This document shows, in pieces, positions 24,531 through 39,161 of a DNA stretch of 64,000 nucleotides. The first letter of the stretch is position 1; each line of letters opens with the position of its first letter. The DNA comes from Populus alba (lineage: Eukaryota; Streptophyta; Magnoliopsida; Malpighiales; Salicaceae). The position numbers were made by a program, and so were the translations under genes. The stretch spans positions 2,728,001 through 2,792,000 of the forward strand of contig NC_133291.1 of the NCBI RefSeq assembly GCF_005239225.2, read 5' to 3'. The notes beneath the pieces are model-generated. The model saw only the letters and a program-made list of their open reading frames with translations. It was not told where the DNA came from and searched no databases.

Positions 24531-26766
24531 TCCGACCATTCCCAGCTTGTGTCTTTGGAATTGAGATCGGTTGGATTGTGGCAGGAAAAAAAAATTACAG
24601 AACCGCTGCTATCAAGGACAAATTAATTGTGTGTAAGAGTTTGTTCAGAAAGACATCTTTTACTGTTCTATGATTGTGGACTCATATAGGTGTTACTGTT
24701 ATGGACTACTACTATTACACAGAAGGTAACCCTTCACAAGGTAGCCTTCTCCAGTAAATGGGCCCATCGATTTGTTGTGTTGTGGTTTACCAAGGACTGC
24801 CAACCCGGTCCCATGGGTACTGCTTCAAACTTGTAAGGTTCCCATTTCTTTTGTTCTCCTTTCAACGGATTCTGTTCTGATCATGATGTTTCTGTTCTCA
24901 ATTCGTTTCTTTGTCAACTGGTTTTGAATGTAGCTGAGAATCCTCACACACAGGTAGGGAGGAGGGTAGCTATAGTCCGGTCTTATTCTTTGAAACATTA
25001 TTAGCATCTGGATATCCTCATTGCAAACACAACGCATTTCTTGATGTGGGAAATATTGCTAAAAAATTATTAGCAAGCAAATATCATGTTTTTATCAATT
25101 TCTTTTGATCCAAAGTTTTGCTTGCTGGTTAGGTGATCTTCATATTTTTCTAATTCTAGCTGTGAGAAAGTCGCTAATTTTCTTTCCTTGCAACGGTGCT
25201 TCCAGCATGCCATGCTCCGAAATCTCACTAGTGTCGCTAAAATTTGGTACCCAGTGTTATCCAGGTGAAGAGGCAGACAGAAACCAAGAAGAAATTGCTT
25301 GCTTTCTATGGAACAATAATCGTGTCTTTGTTATCGTTACTGTGTATGTTATCCTGAACAAGAGGTGGCTATTCGTTTCTTTTGTTGCTTTACGGGACTG
25401 TTTGGAATTGGATTTTAAAAGTATTTTTGAAATTATTATTTTTTTTAATTAATATGCTTTTAATGTTTTTAAATTATTTTAATATACTAATTTTTAAAAA
25501 AATAAAAAAAATATTATTGATATATTTTTTTGAGTGAATAATACTTTAAAAAATAATAGTAACTAAACTCCCAAACACATATTCTGCGCTTGGACAGTTG
25601 GGGAACCAATGAGATTACTCGGGCCTCGTGGTCGGTGGACCATGAATGCTTGAACAGGCCCGCAGCCCAATTATCTGGCGATTCTGAAACTGAACGATCG
25701 TCTACCTAGCAGGGTGGAGGATAGGCCCGTTTGCAATTGATGAATTTTTTATGATGTCGCAAAATCTCTCCGTAGAATAACATTTGCCTATTAGGGCTAC
25801 AGAGTATACAAAATCATGAATTCAATATGCATGCAAGGCATAGTTGCCAAGCCTAGACAATCTCCAGGTTAATAGTTGAACCTCCGAATGATAAAAGAAA
25901 ACAGAAATTCAAAAGAAGTAAGAAGTTTGGCCTCTCTTTATGTGAAGATCCTTTCTCTGCCATCTACCATCGCTGAGCTATATAGTTATTGCTGGAGACC
26001 TATGCATGATATCATAACGGCAATATCTTTCAGCGATGAGTTGCAAGTGTAATTCACTCAAAAAATTATGCCAATAATATTTTTTTAATTTTTTAATTTT
26101 ATTTTTAATATTAGCCCATCAAAATAATTTAAAAACATATTAATTTGAAGTAAAAAAAAATATATTTTTAAAATACAAAAATAAATATAACTCATGTGCA
26201 CTCATCATTGGATATGAATGAGATGAAGAAGATGAAAAACCAAAGAATCTTGAACGCACTGAACAGCTTTCCAAAATGGCATTAACTAATACAGGTCCGT
26301 AGAAATTACAAGAAACCCAATAACATTAAATTTTTTTTATTTTAAATTTTTTTAGTGTTTTTTGAATTATTTAAAAAATAAAAAAATATATTATTTTAAT
26401 CTATTTTTAAATAAAAAACACCTCACAATACAAAACAGGCAGTAACGTGACCAAGAGAAAATGAGTTGTGCTTCATTAGTATTACAAATTCTATTTGTTA
26501 AGTTGGTTTCGAAATGCAGATCAAACAAAACGAAAAAAGTTGGTTGAAAAATAACACTACAGATAAATCTGACAATTCCAATCAGAAAAAGGGAAATTTT
26601 TTTGCCCTTTTTTGGAAGATCGCATTTTTCTTGTAACTGTCATCACCGGGCACATGCCTCCCCCGATGAAAAAATATGCAGCCTCCTTTCACAGTTCTGA
26701 TAACCAGAAAGCTTTGCTCCCTTCCCAATAGGGAGGTGTCCGTCAAAACACAAATAGTTTAGCTCC
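24531..26766. other. Convergent spacer between PRR7 and ELP6
   Basis: The first few hundred bases should be PRR7 3' UTR. Copies of the AT-rich miniature family lie at about 25390-25580 (edges CTGTTTGGAATTGG and CTAAACTCCCAAACA, inverted), 26055-26190 and 26330-26420. No gene is seen; open frames here show no coding features. Confidence 0.6.
25384..25580. mobile_element. Short miniature inverted-repeat element, AT-rich
   Basis: A 0.2-kb segment with inverted edges (GTTTGGAATT against AAACTCCCAAAC) and the core shared by many copies here: TTTTAAATTATTTTAATATA followed by an A/T-only stretch. It is the best bounded member of the dispersed family. Confidence 0.5.
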
Positions 26767-28799
26767 TCAAGTTCGAGTGCCAGGATAGAAGTATTCAACG
26801 CTATTTTCCTTGACCTTGAAGTGGAAATTGCTTATCTTGTTCTTTGAGCTCCCCTTCACATTGCAAAAATCCCTGTTCAAAACTGTCAACTGCAGCAAAT
26901 AAAATTATGAGAAAGTTTGATGAAACGAGAACATCTAGTTACAACATCAAATCCGAGTTATTAGCTTGCATTCTCAAAGCCATTATTGTCAAATGCAAAA
27001 GGGAACTTATCAGTTTGAGACGATGCTTTCCATATCTAACATATCCTCTTCCTGAACACATAAAGTCAAAGACACAGCAAAACTTAAACAGCATATGCTC
27101 ATATAGATATAGTGATATGCATTACCTGCCCATGTACATCAGCTGCCAACCCAGTGGCTAAAGGTTCTGCCTTTATCAAAACATCCACAAGGTATTTAGT
27201 CTGTAACATAAATGTAGGCCTCTCCATGCTTGTATATATATCCTCATGATTAAGTGTTATTAAGGAGCAACCCTATAACAAGAACAAAATAAGATGCCAC
27301 ATAATTCAGCCAAAAAGCAAGTAATTACACACACAGAAATATTATACGAGGTAGATAAAAGGAGTAAACAATCACAAAACTGTCTTACAAGTTCTGACGT
27401 TAAGGTGTGACAATAATGCATGAAGTCTAAGACATGATCTGAAGAGCCACGGGCAGCCACCTCCATAAGAGACATGTCATCTATCATTATGGTAGCATGG
27501 TTCTTGTTGTTTTCAGGCAAGGCACATATTGTATTCTGTATTTTCCAGTATAATGCAGTAAATCCACCTTTGCCAGTTTTCCCTTCCTTCTCATCTAGTC
27601 AAAGAACAGAAGGATCAGAAAACAGCATACTGGCATGAAATCATTTTCACCAAAAACATGTTAAAATTAATAACTTGTATCTTATCATATGGTTCACAAC
27701 AACTTCTCTGAGATAATTAATAACACTGTAAGCAAAATGAAAGAAATGAGTCAAAGCGACCAAAAATATGAACTTCTTCATCAAATTAACAGTAGCTTTT
27801 AGGAAAGCATCACAGCATGGCAAATGTCGCTCTAGTAAACAGGGTGCATGGAAACACTGACTAACTGTAACTATTAACCTAACAAAAAACCCACAATTGC
27901 TTCCTTTAAGGCAAAGATAATAACTTCGTGTAAGATATAAAACATGAAAGAAAATCCACAGGAAATTTAAAACAAGAATTAAACTAAAGTAGCATCGCAA
28001 GCAAGCAGTTCTATCAATAACCAATTTACCTGATTTTCTCACCTGGACACAGTAGCTTAAGCATATCAAAGAAAAAGAATCTGCCATTTTCCCTTTGTGC
28101 TACCAAATTGCAACCCTGTCACAGCACCACACCTTCATGTCATACCGTTTAAAAAAAAAAAACTCAAGTGCTTCCCTTCTACCATACTTCTTCCATTGCG
28201 ATTTTAGTATTTCGAATTTTACATGGTATGACCCACGGATATTAAAATCACAATGGTGAGAACACCAAAGTTTTTCTCGTATCACGGCCAATGTCAGTCA
28301 TTCACTACTTAGTTTCACTAGATTAGAATAAACATGCAAATTGATAGATTAGAACGTAACTACCCTCATTTTACAATTAATAAACGTTTCCCCTGATTAA
28401 GACCGCACTGCCCCTTCACAAAAGTCAGGGAACTGGACCAGAACACGGCATTGTTTGCACCTAGCAGTCCTCTAAGTCAAAATTAACTGCTATGATTAAC
28501 TTGAATAACGCTAATTACCGTGATTAAAAATTCATTATCTTACTCCAAAAAGGAGGGAGTACCAGTTTGCGTAGAATGCGATCGTAGTGGGATAAGGGGT
28601 GAGAGAAAGCGAGGAAGATGACTGTATTGTTTGGAGATTGGGAAGAGAGCGTGCGCTTTAGGAGTTGATGAAGCACGAAGCAGCCGCTGGTCTCTACGCA
28701 GTCTTCGATTAAAACCACTTTTCCGCGAAGAGGCCATGGGTCAGTCTGGTAGTCGAGGCCCAGGGCTTCGTCTAGGAGATTTAGAGCTCGATTCTCCAT
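26767..28799 (-). CDS. ELP6: Elongator complex subunit 6
   Basis: Exons in transcript order are 28799-28563, 28115-28043, 27594-27389, 27272-27126 and 26889-26767, giving 261 aa, close to the length I recall for Arabidopsis ELP6. ELP6 has a RecA-like fold and with ELP4 and ELP5 forms the accessory hexamer of Elongator, which modifies wobble uridines of tRNA. Recognisable segments are [18 protein letters not shown] near residue 23, FDRILRKLGCN-type ([19 protein letters not shown]) across the first junction, and [17 protein letters not shown] in exon 3. As in the family, there is no complete Walker A P-loop, so ATPase activity is not expected from this subunit. Exon 2 is short (73 nt) but phase-consistent on both sides. 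The gene is convergent with PRR7. The start is the only in-frame ATG that gives the conserved N-terminus. Confidence 0.93.
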
Positions 28800-31700
28800 C
28801 GGTGATTAGGGTTTAGGGTTTTTGTCTATGGAGCAGAAAACGGAGGTTGAGAAGGAGGGTTCCTTTTTTTTTTTATTTTTGTGAGGGATTTTTGTTTTCT
28901 TGATTTCAGATTGATGACAGTTAGCTTAGGAAATTAAAACTTCGCTGCCTGAATTATAGTGAGTCTTGCAATCAAGTGCGTCGATATTTTTTATTCTACG
29001 TTAATAAATATATTCGAGTCATTTTGTGCCCGAAGCCCTGGACTCAAATTATTTTGTTTTCCATTAGGTTTGGGCTAGGCTACAGTAATTTTTCTAGCCT
29101 CTCGTGCCTTTGCAGTAGCCCTAGCCCCGGTGTTAAACTTGTGGGTTTCAGCTAATCATAGCGCAAAAAAATAAATCATATTCATAGGCCCTATAAATAG
29201 ATAAAGACATGACTGGTTTCCTTAACCAACAATGGTTTGTTTCACAGCAAGTTTGTAAATAAATAGTTCTTCTGAAAGTAAATTTTATTTATAAATATAT
29301 TAAAATAATATTTTTTTATTTTTTAAAATTTATTTCTGATATTATCATATTAAAATAATTCAATTAATTTGAAGTGAGAGAAATTTTAAATTTTAACAAA
29401 ATTCATGTTGAAACTTGATGTTATACACCCTTGAAGCACACATGCTAGAGGTGCTAAAAAAAAACAGCTTGTATTATTTGATCTAATATAGTTCCGTTAA
29501 AGCTGGATAATACAAATATTATAAATTATAATAAATTTAAAAATTTAAAATATTGATATCACGAGTCAAATAGCAAATTAAAATTTTTAAAACCCGATAA
29601 ACCCAACTCAATTTGTACACTTCATACTTATATAGAAGTTATAATATCTATATAAAAGTTAGCTCAGCTCGATATATTAATTCACTCTAGTCCAGATAAA
29701 TAATTGGATTTACAGCAATCTCTTCTTTTCTCTGCGTTGCAACAATCAATTTTATTAAAAAAAAAAATAGCTGGACCATGAAGGAAATAAACAGTTGACA
29801 TTATACTTATTTTTATCTAATTAAATTAAACCTCGTCCTCCATCTTAAAATATAAACCGATACATTCATGAAGAACCCCATATTAAATCACAGATAAATC
29901 ATATTTAATCCAGTATTTCAATAATTCAACTTGTCTTGATGGTATTGTTTTCAAAATTCATAGTATATAAATGATAAGGTTATTTATTGTGTTTGATGAT
30001 AATTAATTAATATGTCAAGGTAATTAGCTTTATTTTTCTTAGACTAGGATCGTCGAGTTAATGGTGAAAATATAAGTATAATGCAAAAATAGTTTTAATC
30101 AATAAATTTAAAGATTCTTGACGATAAAATCAATGTGTTTATGAGAAAATTAATAAATGATTCAAAATAACTTTAAATTCTAAGCAATAAATTTACTTAT
30201 TTTTAAATTTAATGTTAGTTAATGCTTTGAAATATATATGATTTTAAAAAAATAAAATTTAAACCTTTTATTTGAATGGATGAAGAAGTATTTATATCCC
30301 ATGAACATTATTGTTTCAAAAAGAGAGAAAGATTGTAAAATTCTTATTTCATGTGGCATTGATAATGAGTTGAAATCTTGTATATTTAATTAATAAAAAC
30401 AAACATTTCTCATATATTATTAATAAAATAGGACATGTGGTGGGCTTCTTAAAATATATTTTGTATATACAATGATATGTAAGGATATATAAAGATAGTT
30501 ATCTTGAACTTGAATGGTATCATATAATTATTTTACATGGAGAAATATAACAATTTAATATATTATAATATTTTTAATTTAAAAAATCATCTATAATTCA
30601 AAAAAAAACCCGATAATTTCTAAATCAGAATATTTTAGATCTTCCATGATTTTTTAAATTTATATTTATTTAAGATCAAGCTAATTATCATAATTAAATA
30701 TTTTGGATTCACCTTAAACCTAGATGCTTTGAATCTAGTAACTGTCAGAGGAAAACTGGCTTCCTTCGCACTCATTTCCCATCTTCATTCATTTGATGCC
30801 TCTGGTCGTAACATTTGCTGCATCTTTCATGGCTTCAAATACCTCAACCACAGATAACCAGTGAGAGTAAACTAATCTAGAAGACCAGGCTCTTGTCTTC
30901 TCTCTTTTTTTTACCCCTTCAGATGTGACCCAAGCTAGAGTCATGAGCCATTTGGCACCAGCTGGCACCCCATCATCATTTCTGGTCCTTTATTTCAAAG
31001 GCAAGTCAAAACTTAAAAAACGACAAAGCCCCCATACCCCTCTCAATTAGAATAAAAGACACTTTATTTTTGGCCGTTTGATCATGGCTTTTCGTCCTAA
31101 TCACTCCCTCAAAACAATCAAATTTTAGAAAAAGAATATATATAGTTTTCAATCTTTTAAATATTTTTTTTATCCATCGAGTCTATACAAGCCACGGGCA
31201 TTATATTTATAAGATTTTTTTTTCCCTCCTCGGCATCTTCTTAAATTTATATCCAAGGTGATACCGTGCGTGCTGTTGTGATAGTTTTGATTTTTTAAAA
31301 TATATTTTATTAAAAATATATTAAAATAAAATATATTTTTTACTTTTAAAAATTTATTATTAATATCAAAATCATCTAATAACATTAAAAAAATTAAAAA
31401 AATTAAATTTTAAACAAACATATGAAAAGCTAATCCATGAAAAAGTTGACAGGAAATTTTGATTCTAAAACAGTTAATTGTTTTTGACGAGAGGGTCAAA
31501 TATCATGTTTGAAATGGGGTCCACGTAAATGGATAGATTTTTTTAAGGGTGTAGCAGACAGGCACCCAGGATTCTCTCTCGAAGGAAAGCTACGCCGCCG
31601 CATGGGTGCTGTATGAGACGATGAATTACGGCTTTTACGTATATCCACAAACTTTACGGGAAAATAATATAAATAATCGAGCAAAGTAATTATTTACAAG

Positions 31701-33574
31701 TTATTTGTTTATTTTCGGCCGGGCAAATCCACAAATTAATAAAAAAAATCCTTCCCCTGGAACACGGTTTTGACAAAAGTAGCTCTTTCAAAGCCTCGAC
31801 TTAACCGCCAGAATACCACCGGCAAAGCATGTCTCAGACAATCATGCTCTAGTTATTTTCTACATGAAAAACAACCACCAGGGAGAAGATGAATATTAAT
31901 TGAGCTGCAGAATCATAGTTTATAGTCTACTCGTGTCCAGAATTATTTGATTCAGCCCCTTGATTTTCTCAGTGACTTCCAGCTTCATTTGACCGGAAAG
32001 GCAAGTTTCCTCACGAGTTTTGTGAATCCATGTCATGTGCCTGTCGACGAGGCCATCATTGTCCCTCGGAAGGGATGGGTGCCCTTCTGCTAAGGATTAG
32101 ATGCTACCAGAAATTTAGAGCAGTGACGACTTCTTTCATTACTTCGTCATCTCTCTCTCTCTCTCCCTTTTTCTTATCTACACGTCAAATGATGACCAGT
32201 TCATGTAAAAAAGGTAAAGAATGATTTTTTAAAAAAATATTTGGTGAAAGGCAAAGATCAGTGTTGAATATTTGAGGTGTTAACTTGCGTGGCAAGTAAA
32301 TTTGTTACGAGGGTTGTCATTTTCCATTTCAGGATTGAGTTCAATGGATCAATACAATAATGAGTAGGTTTTCAAAACTCAAGGCGGAAAGAAATTAATA
32401 CCAGCGTCACAGCGTGCAAAAGATGGATAAAAAATATGGCTTGATTATCAGATGAAATTAAAAAAAGAAAAACAACATTCACTGTCCTTGAATATTGATG
32501 TTCTTAGAAGATCATCCGCGGAATTTATTTTTATTGGGATTTTATAAACGAGCGTTGCAATTTACTCGGGACCTTGTTTTCATGGGTAAAATTATTTTTT
32601 AATATTAAGAGTTTGTCTGGCCCTTGCTGTGTTGTGGGGTTAAATGCACCAAGTTGTCTGGTAACGGGTTTTCATGCTGTATTGCAAGTAAAATCTCTTA
32701 AATTAAAGGTACTATATTAAAGACATTGATTTAAATTTAAATAATTTTTAAAGAAAATAGATATTTTTTTACAACAAAATTTAAAATTGAAACACATAAA
32801 TATCATGAGAAAAACTAAAAAAAAAATAAATCAAAACACCACACGATATTTTTTAGTTAATAGAACCATTAAATAATTTAATTAAAATTCACAGGTTGAA
32901 AGCTAATATATATAATTAATAAAAAATAATTCAATAAAACTCGTATCGACAACGTTTATGTGGAAAGTTTTCCTTACCTTCAAGTTGGCGTTCACAAGAT
33001 CCCCTATCAATCACATGGCGGCAATGCACTAAAGTTACTAGGTTAGGTGACTCCATTGTAATTATTGCTAACAACCCGCAGCTTTGGAAACTTTGACTTT
33101 ATATATATTCTTAGCAAGTGAGATTGAGTTTTAATAATTTTAGGTTTTTTTTATATTCCATTACATTATAATTGAAGAGGCTTACGTGCCCTCAATTTCA
33201 TAGCTAAAATTCCTTCAAGACCACGGAATCAAAACACAGACCAGGGATCTATTTTAAAGAACACTTTGCTTGTCGTTTTTTTAACAGTGGACGTGTCCCG
33301 TGGAAGGAAGCTTGGTGTCACGAAGAACGCAGAGGCTGTCCCTCTCACTCTCTCTTGTGTTTTCACGGAGAGAAAGCAGAGTTCTGCCACTGCACACAAG
33401 AATAAAAGCGGCGAATATTTTATCGAAACAAACACATAAGCAACACCTATAACTACCTAATAATCACCAAATCTTAAAGACGTCGATGTTTCCGAAATCT
33501 TTGTTGGTGTTTTTTTGCCTCAAACAATCTCGTATCAAGACATGACATTGATAATGCTCGTTCAACGTGCAATT

Positions 33575-33627
<53 letters not shown>

Positions 33628-35293
33628 TATACATATATATATATATAAAAGGTTCTGAGATCACTCAGCATATATAGCAGCATTAATTTGATATTATATA
33701 ATGGAATTATAATAGATTTGACAGTACTGATCAAGAAATCTTCCTTAAATTTTAAAATTATTTTTTATTTTTAATATTATCATATAAAAATCATTAAAAA
33801 AATATTAATTTAATATATTTTAAATCAAACATGTCAAAACATATAAAATATAGAATTACCAAACGCTAGTAAGCATGTTTTGAAATCTATCGGATGCTAG
33901 AACCTCATAAATAAACTCCTTTTTCCTCCGCACCGTGCTTTTTTGATTAGTTTTTATTAGCCGGTAAATTTTGTCGGAGATATACTAACCGGTATGAGTC
34001 TAAATTTTGCTCGCATCAGAGAGTGAAGACTAAGAGAAATAAAATAAATCTTCGATCATGTAGCTCTATATATAGCTTGCTCACATGCTTTTATAATAAA
34101 AGAGGAAGGTGGGAATCAGTCACTGTTTATTTTTATGTTTTAAAAATATATTTTAAAAATTTTAATTTATATTTTTATATATATTTATTTTAAATTAATA
34201 ATTTTTTAATGTTTTTAAATCATTTAATCCGATGATATCAAAAATAATTTTTAAAAAATAAAAAAATATTATTTTAATATATTTCTAAATAAAAAATATT
34301 TTAAAAAGAAATCACAATTATAATTTCAAACAAGTTAGTGTAATTTACAATATATCTGCAAGCAAAGTTATAATTCAAGGCTTTTAATTAAAAACTTGAA
34401 AAAAAAGAGTTTTTAAGGAGAAATTGACATGATAGATCGACCAATCATGCTAATTGATGGGCGATTACTATTTTAATTGTTGGCTGATTATCTAATAAAT
34501 ATTATGAGCCTGCATTTCACTGCTTGTCGTTTTATATTGACACATCAATTTATTTGTACACGTCAATGATAATATTAAATGTTGGTTTTATATCCATGCA
34601 TAGAGCATACAGATAAAAGTATAAATTGTTCTTTTATGTGGCTAGGATAATCAAATTTTATCACCAAATTAGAAATTAAATTTGTTCATACCACAGTTTT
34701 CCCTTGTACATACTATCCACCAGTAAATAAGTTACTTATTTTTTTTAAAAAATAAAAGAATATTAAAAAACCTGGTTTTTTATTTAAAATTTAAATCTTA
34801 TTTTTCGATGAATTAAAATTTGATCTTAACAATTATAAAACAGCATTCCAGTGACATTTAAGTTATGTTGAATAGGATACGCCATAGTTTTACTAAAAAT
34901 AAAGACTAAAATCTATAATAAATATATAATAAAAATAATAAAATATAAAATGATAATAACATCATCAAAATGCAAAATTAAATTTAAGTAAAATACGAGT
35001 GATTTAAGAATATCACGCTTACGGGGCATAAATTGATGCCTGGGATTACCTGGTAATAAAAACAAATAAGGAGAATATAAAAAGTTCGGGTCGTCATTTA
35101 CAAATTGGCAAGACAAAAGGGCACAGCTGCAAAAAGACACAGGAACGAGGAGATATATACCAGAATAACCCTCTCTCTGAACTTAACACACAGACACTCT
35201 CTTTCCTCGAAGCGTTGTTTGGTCTGATTTTGCCCCCCTTCTCTTTCTCCCTGTGAAGTAATAATACCCATCGCAGTAAGAAAGGCAGCTAAA
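28800..35293. other. Long intergenic region between ELP6 and the RLCK gene
   Basis: About 6.5 kb without a supported gene. It holds the ELP6 promoter side (from 28800) and the kinase promoter side (up to 35293). AT-rich miniature copies are at about 29280-29390, 31290-31420, 33750-33860 and 34130-34320, an (AT)n tract is at 33577-33648, and a short (CT)n run is near 32151-32166. Open frames such as 32030-32224 have no recognised similarity or splice continuation. Confidence 0.6.
33577..33648. repeat. (AT)n microsatellite with two AC interruptions
   Basis: About 72 nt of alternating AT with two single C interruptions; open frames reading Tyr-Ile repeats here are artefacts of it. Confidence 0.9.
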
Positions 35294-38200
35294 ATGGGTT
35301 GCTTTTCCTGTGCCGGAAAGTCCAGCAAAAATGATAGTAAGAAGAAGCCTGATGATCAGATCCCATCATCTTCAGGTATTTCAATGAAAGACGCTATAAA
35401 GCTTGAAAATTTAGATTTTTTTCTCATATTCTCAGTATCAAGTTTATATTTTTTGGACTGATTTTCATGCATTTTTTTCATGTAAAATGATTTGAATTGA
35501 AGAAGTCGTGTCCTTTGCATAATTGTGTGGAACAATCTTTTCTGGGCCAGGAATAATGTATTGATCTGGATTGGACATGGAGGGTATAATTCGAGATTGA
35601 TGTTTCCTTTTAACCCATGTTCAACTCCTTTTAGGCTAATGTGGTCTGTTTTGAGGTTTAATCAAACGACAATGGCTTTGTGGGCATGGTGAGTTTCTAT
35701 AATCATGAGAAGTGTAAACCATGTCTTTGCTTTTGTGTGATATAAGATCATACTGGCTTAAAATGACTGTCAGTAACTACCGGGGTCAACTCATGGACGA
35801 TTTACAGTAAACATTAGCATCAAATTCAAGAAATCAGATGATTAATGAAGCTGAATTTTATTATTACCTTTTGCCTTTGCCCACCTTGATCGTAAAATAT
35901 GGGTTAATTAAAGTTTTGATGGATTTGTAATGTTATTCATGTCGGTCCCGTCACTTATTCATGTTTTCATTTGTTTGAAATCCTCACTTTTAAGAAGTCA
36001 CTCAATGCTAATTCTAAAAGGCGGTTTAATTAATGTTCCAGTGGCTGTACTGGTGTTCAATTTTTATTTATTTCTACATCGCTGAAAAAACCGCAAGTTA
36101 TTTGGTGTTGAGGTCCAATTGCCTTAAAAAGAATTGGTCAGAAACCATTTAGTTCAGAAACTGTTTATATTTCCGTTGCAGTTGGATAGATGGTGGTGCA
36201 TATGGAAGCAATGCACAATACTTGTAACTGAGATAGATCGTTTTCTTGTCTTGTGTGATTGAAAAAAATCCCAGCTTGGATCCTTCTTGGATTCCTGTTT
36301 TGTCTTTCATGATTCTTGTTTTCTTTCTATACTCTCTATGACATGATGAAACTTTATCAATATTCAAACATACTTTATGTTTGCTGATGTAGTAGTATGT
36401 ACTATATCTTGCTTTCTACAATCATTTGTAGATGGTGTTAATTTCATTTCAGATAAAACAAAGTCAAATGGTGCACCAGATGTAAAGGAGGCTTCCAAGG
36501 ATGGAGGCTCTGAACACATTGCAGCACATACATTCACATTTCGTGAACTGGCAAATGCAACAAAGAACTTCAGGGCGGATTGTCTTTTGGGTGAAGGAGG
36601 TTTTGGCAGAGTATATAAAGGGAGATTGGAGAGTACCAATCAGGTTGGTTGAAGAACTTATTGGAATTTTAGTTTTCACCAAAAACTTTCGGATGCAGCA
36701 CATATGCTTAAGCATTCTGTGGACCTTTAGGCTGACATTTTGCATGTTCTTAAAAAGTATAGTACTAGCAGAAAAAAGACGCTGGGTATTTGCATTTTAA
36801 GCACTGGAATAAAAAAGAAGTGAAATAAGGCCTCAAAGAACCAAATAGGACAAAACAAACACTGATAATACTTAGGAGAGAAAGTAACACGAACCTGGCC
36901 AAGACTGACATTGCATCTTCACGTGTTATTTTGCTGCCACACATCACCTTCCATATCATTATTGCCTGGAACAAACAGCAGTTCTGCCTTCTCACAACTA
37001 CGTTCATGCCATGATGGTCACCTCATCCCACCAGTGTCCTGCACCATCACTTAGCCTGTACTGTGATCAATGTTGCTACCTTGATCCCTGGACACTATTG
37101 TCACCATCACAACTGTGCCAGAACCTCACATTATGACTGTTGTACAGCACCCTCTATCATCTAGCAAATCCCCATGTGTTCATCTATGTACACTTACACC
37201 TTGCAAGCCGAAACCTACACCAGAATCTGTGCTGCGCTTTCACTGCGCCTGAAATCATTGTTACAAGCTCATTGAAGGCATTTTAGGTAGTATGGGTTGC
37301 TTCTTAATGAAGTATAGTTGATCTTGCTTAGTGGTTGCTTTTTTCTAAAATATTTATTTATAATGTAAGGCGAATAGGAAGTTAACTGGAAATAAGAATC
37401 ATCAAAAGACGAGTTTTTCTTTGTAGTTTTTATTATTTTGGGAGGGATAAAAGTGATGGGAATTATGAGGTGCATATTTCACCAAAAGGAAAAGCTTGTG
37501 AAGAACTTCCTCCAAAAGTTGTGAGCTTCTAACTGGAAATGTTAAATATTGATCTTTATTTAGCCATGGTTGTTCTTTGTTTAGTTCATAATAATCCCAT
37601 AGCTGTCAGGATAATATCTTTTTAATGCATATGGTTTTGACCATACGCAATAGACCTTTGGTTTAGACCTTAACCATGTTCTTTGGATTGTGTAGGTTGT
37701 AGCTATCAAGCAACTTGATCGTAACGGGCTGCAAGGGAATAGGGAATTCCTTGTTGAAGTATTGATGTTGAGCCTACTCCACCATCCAAATCTTGTTAAC
37801 TTGATTGGCTATTGTGCTGATGGAGATCAAAGACTTTTGGTTTATGAATACATGCCATTAGGATCTCTGGAAGACCATCTGTATGGTATATGACCAAATC
37901 TTGATTTCTAGATAATTAGGCTGCAAAAAAGTTGTGTTTTTTGTCCATTGCATTTATTACTAAACAGTTGAATGAGATGGGTGGCAGGTGAGGTGCAAAA
38001 ATTACATGGTTGCAGCTAAGATTTCTGTTCTAGATTATCATTTCTTGTTTAATCACTACGGTGGCTTGATATACATTTCTTGTACCAATGCTTCAGCATT
38101 TTTTCTTCTTATATGCTTATATTTCAGACCTGCCACCCGATAAAAAACGACTTGACTGGAATACAAGAATGAAAATAGCTGCTGGTGCTGCGAAAGGCTT

Positions 38201-39161
38201 GGAGCATTTGCATGACAAAGCTAACCCCCCTGTTATATACCGTGATTTGAAATGCTCAAACATTTTACTTGGCGAAGGTTATCATCCCAAACTATCTGAT
38301 TTTGGCTTGGCGAAATTGGGTCCTGTTGGAGACAAGACCCATGTATCCACAAGAGTGATGGGAACCTATGGATATTGTGCACCTGAATATGCAATGACAG
38401 GACAGCTTACTCTGAAATCAGATGTTTATAGCTTTGGGGTTGTTCTCCTTGAGATTATTACGGGAAGGAAAGCTATCGATAATTCAAGAGCTGCTGGGGA
38501 GCATAACCTGGTTGCATGGGTAAGAAAGTTTTCTTCCTCCTGCAATGGTATTTTCATCATTTCTGTGTAGATGCTTCATCTGAATAAATATGTGGTGCAA
38601 CGACCTTGAATCTATGTAACTTTGTTCTTCTATTTTTTTTTTCTTGGTTGAGAGTGAGTAGTAATAAGCCCAGGATTATATGAGAGAACTGCTGCTGATC
38701 ATTAGGCTCCGAGCATTTCCGTTTCACACATTAAGCATAATTTTTTCACCTTTAGCTAGTTAGTATTTTTATCTGCTTTTTCTATGCTGTTGCTGTCATG
38801 CAGTGCAGCTCTACTGTGAGGCTCTGATCACCAAGAACACTATTTATAGTCAAAATGCTTGTAAAGTGAATGTTATCTAATTTGTCTCATGTTGCAGGCA
38901 CGGCCCTTGTTTAAAGATCGAAGGAAATTTGCACAGATGGCTGACCCCTTACTCCATGGCCAGTATCCAGCGAGGGGCTTGTATCAAGCTCTTGCTGTAG
39001 CCGCAATGTGTGTTCAAGAACAGCCTAACATGCGACCCCTTATAGCTGATGTAGTCACAGCACTTTCTTATCTTGCTTTGCAGAAATATGATCCAGAGAC
39101 CCACCCAGTCCAGGGCTCTCGCACAGGCCCTTCTACTCCTAGAACTAGAAGAGAACAATGA
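35294..39161 (+). CDS. PBL7: Receptor-like cytoplasmic kinase, subfamily VII (PBL/CDL1 type)
   Basis: Exons 35294-35375, 36432-36643, 37696-37885, 38128-38519 and 38898-39161 give 379 aa. The N-terminus [11 protein letters not shown] has Gly2 for N-myristoylation and Cys3/Cys6 for palmitoylation, predicting plasma-membrane attachment on the cytosolic side. The Ser/Thr kinase domain begins near residue 74. It has the Gly-rich loop [11 protein letters not shown] (81-91), catalytic Lys103 in [12 protein letters not shown] with Asp201, DFG with Asp219, and an activation segment ending [12 protein letters not shown]. All key residues are present, so it should be active. Such kinases relay signals from immune or brassinosteroid receptor complexes. 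The body is very close to Arabidopsis CDL1/PBL7 (At5g02800), which neighbours PRR7 there; other PBL paralogues remain possible, so the symbol is tentative. The start ATG is fixed by the acylation motif. Confidence 0.93.

Noticed and set aside
27647..28087. 146-codon minus-strand frame with Cys/Leu-rich, membrane-like sequence
   Set aside because: It runs from ELP6 exon 2 in the wrong frame into ELP6 intron 2; the correct frame ends at the donor at 28043.
33464..33734. Open frames with Tyr-Ile repeats
   Set aside because: Pure translation of the (AT)n microsatellite at 33577-33648.
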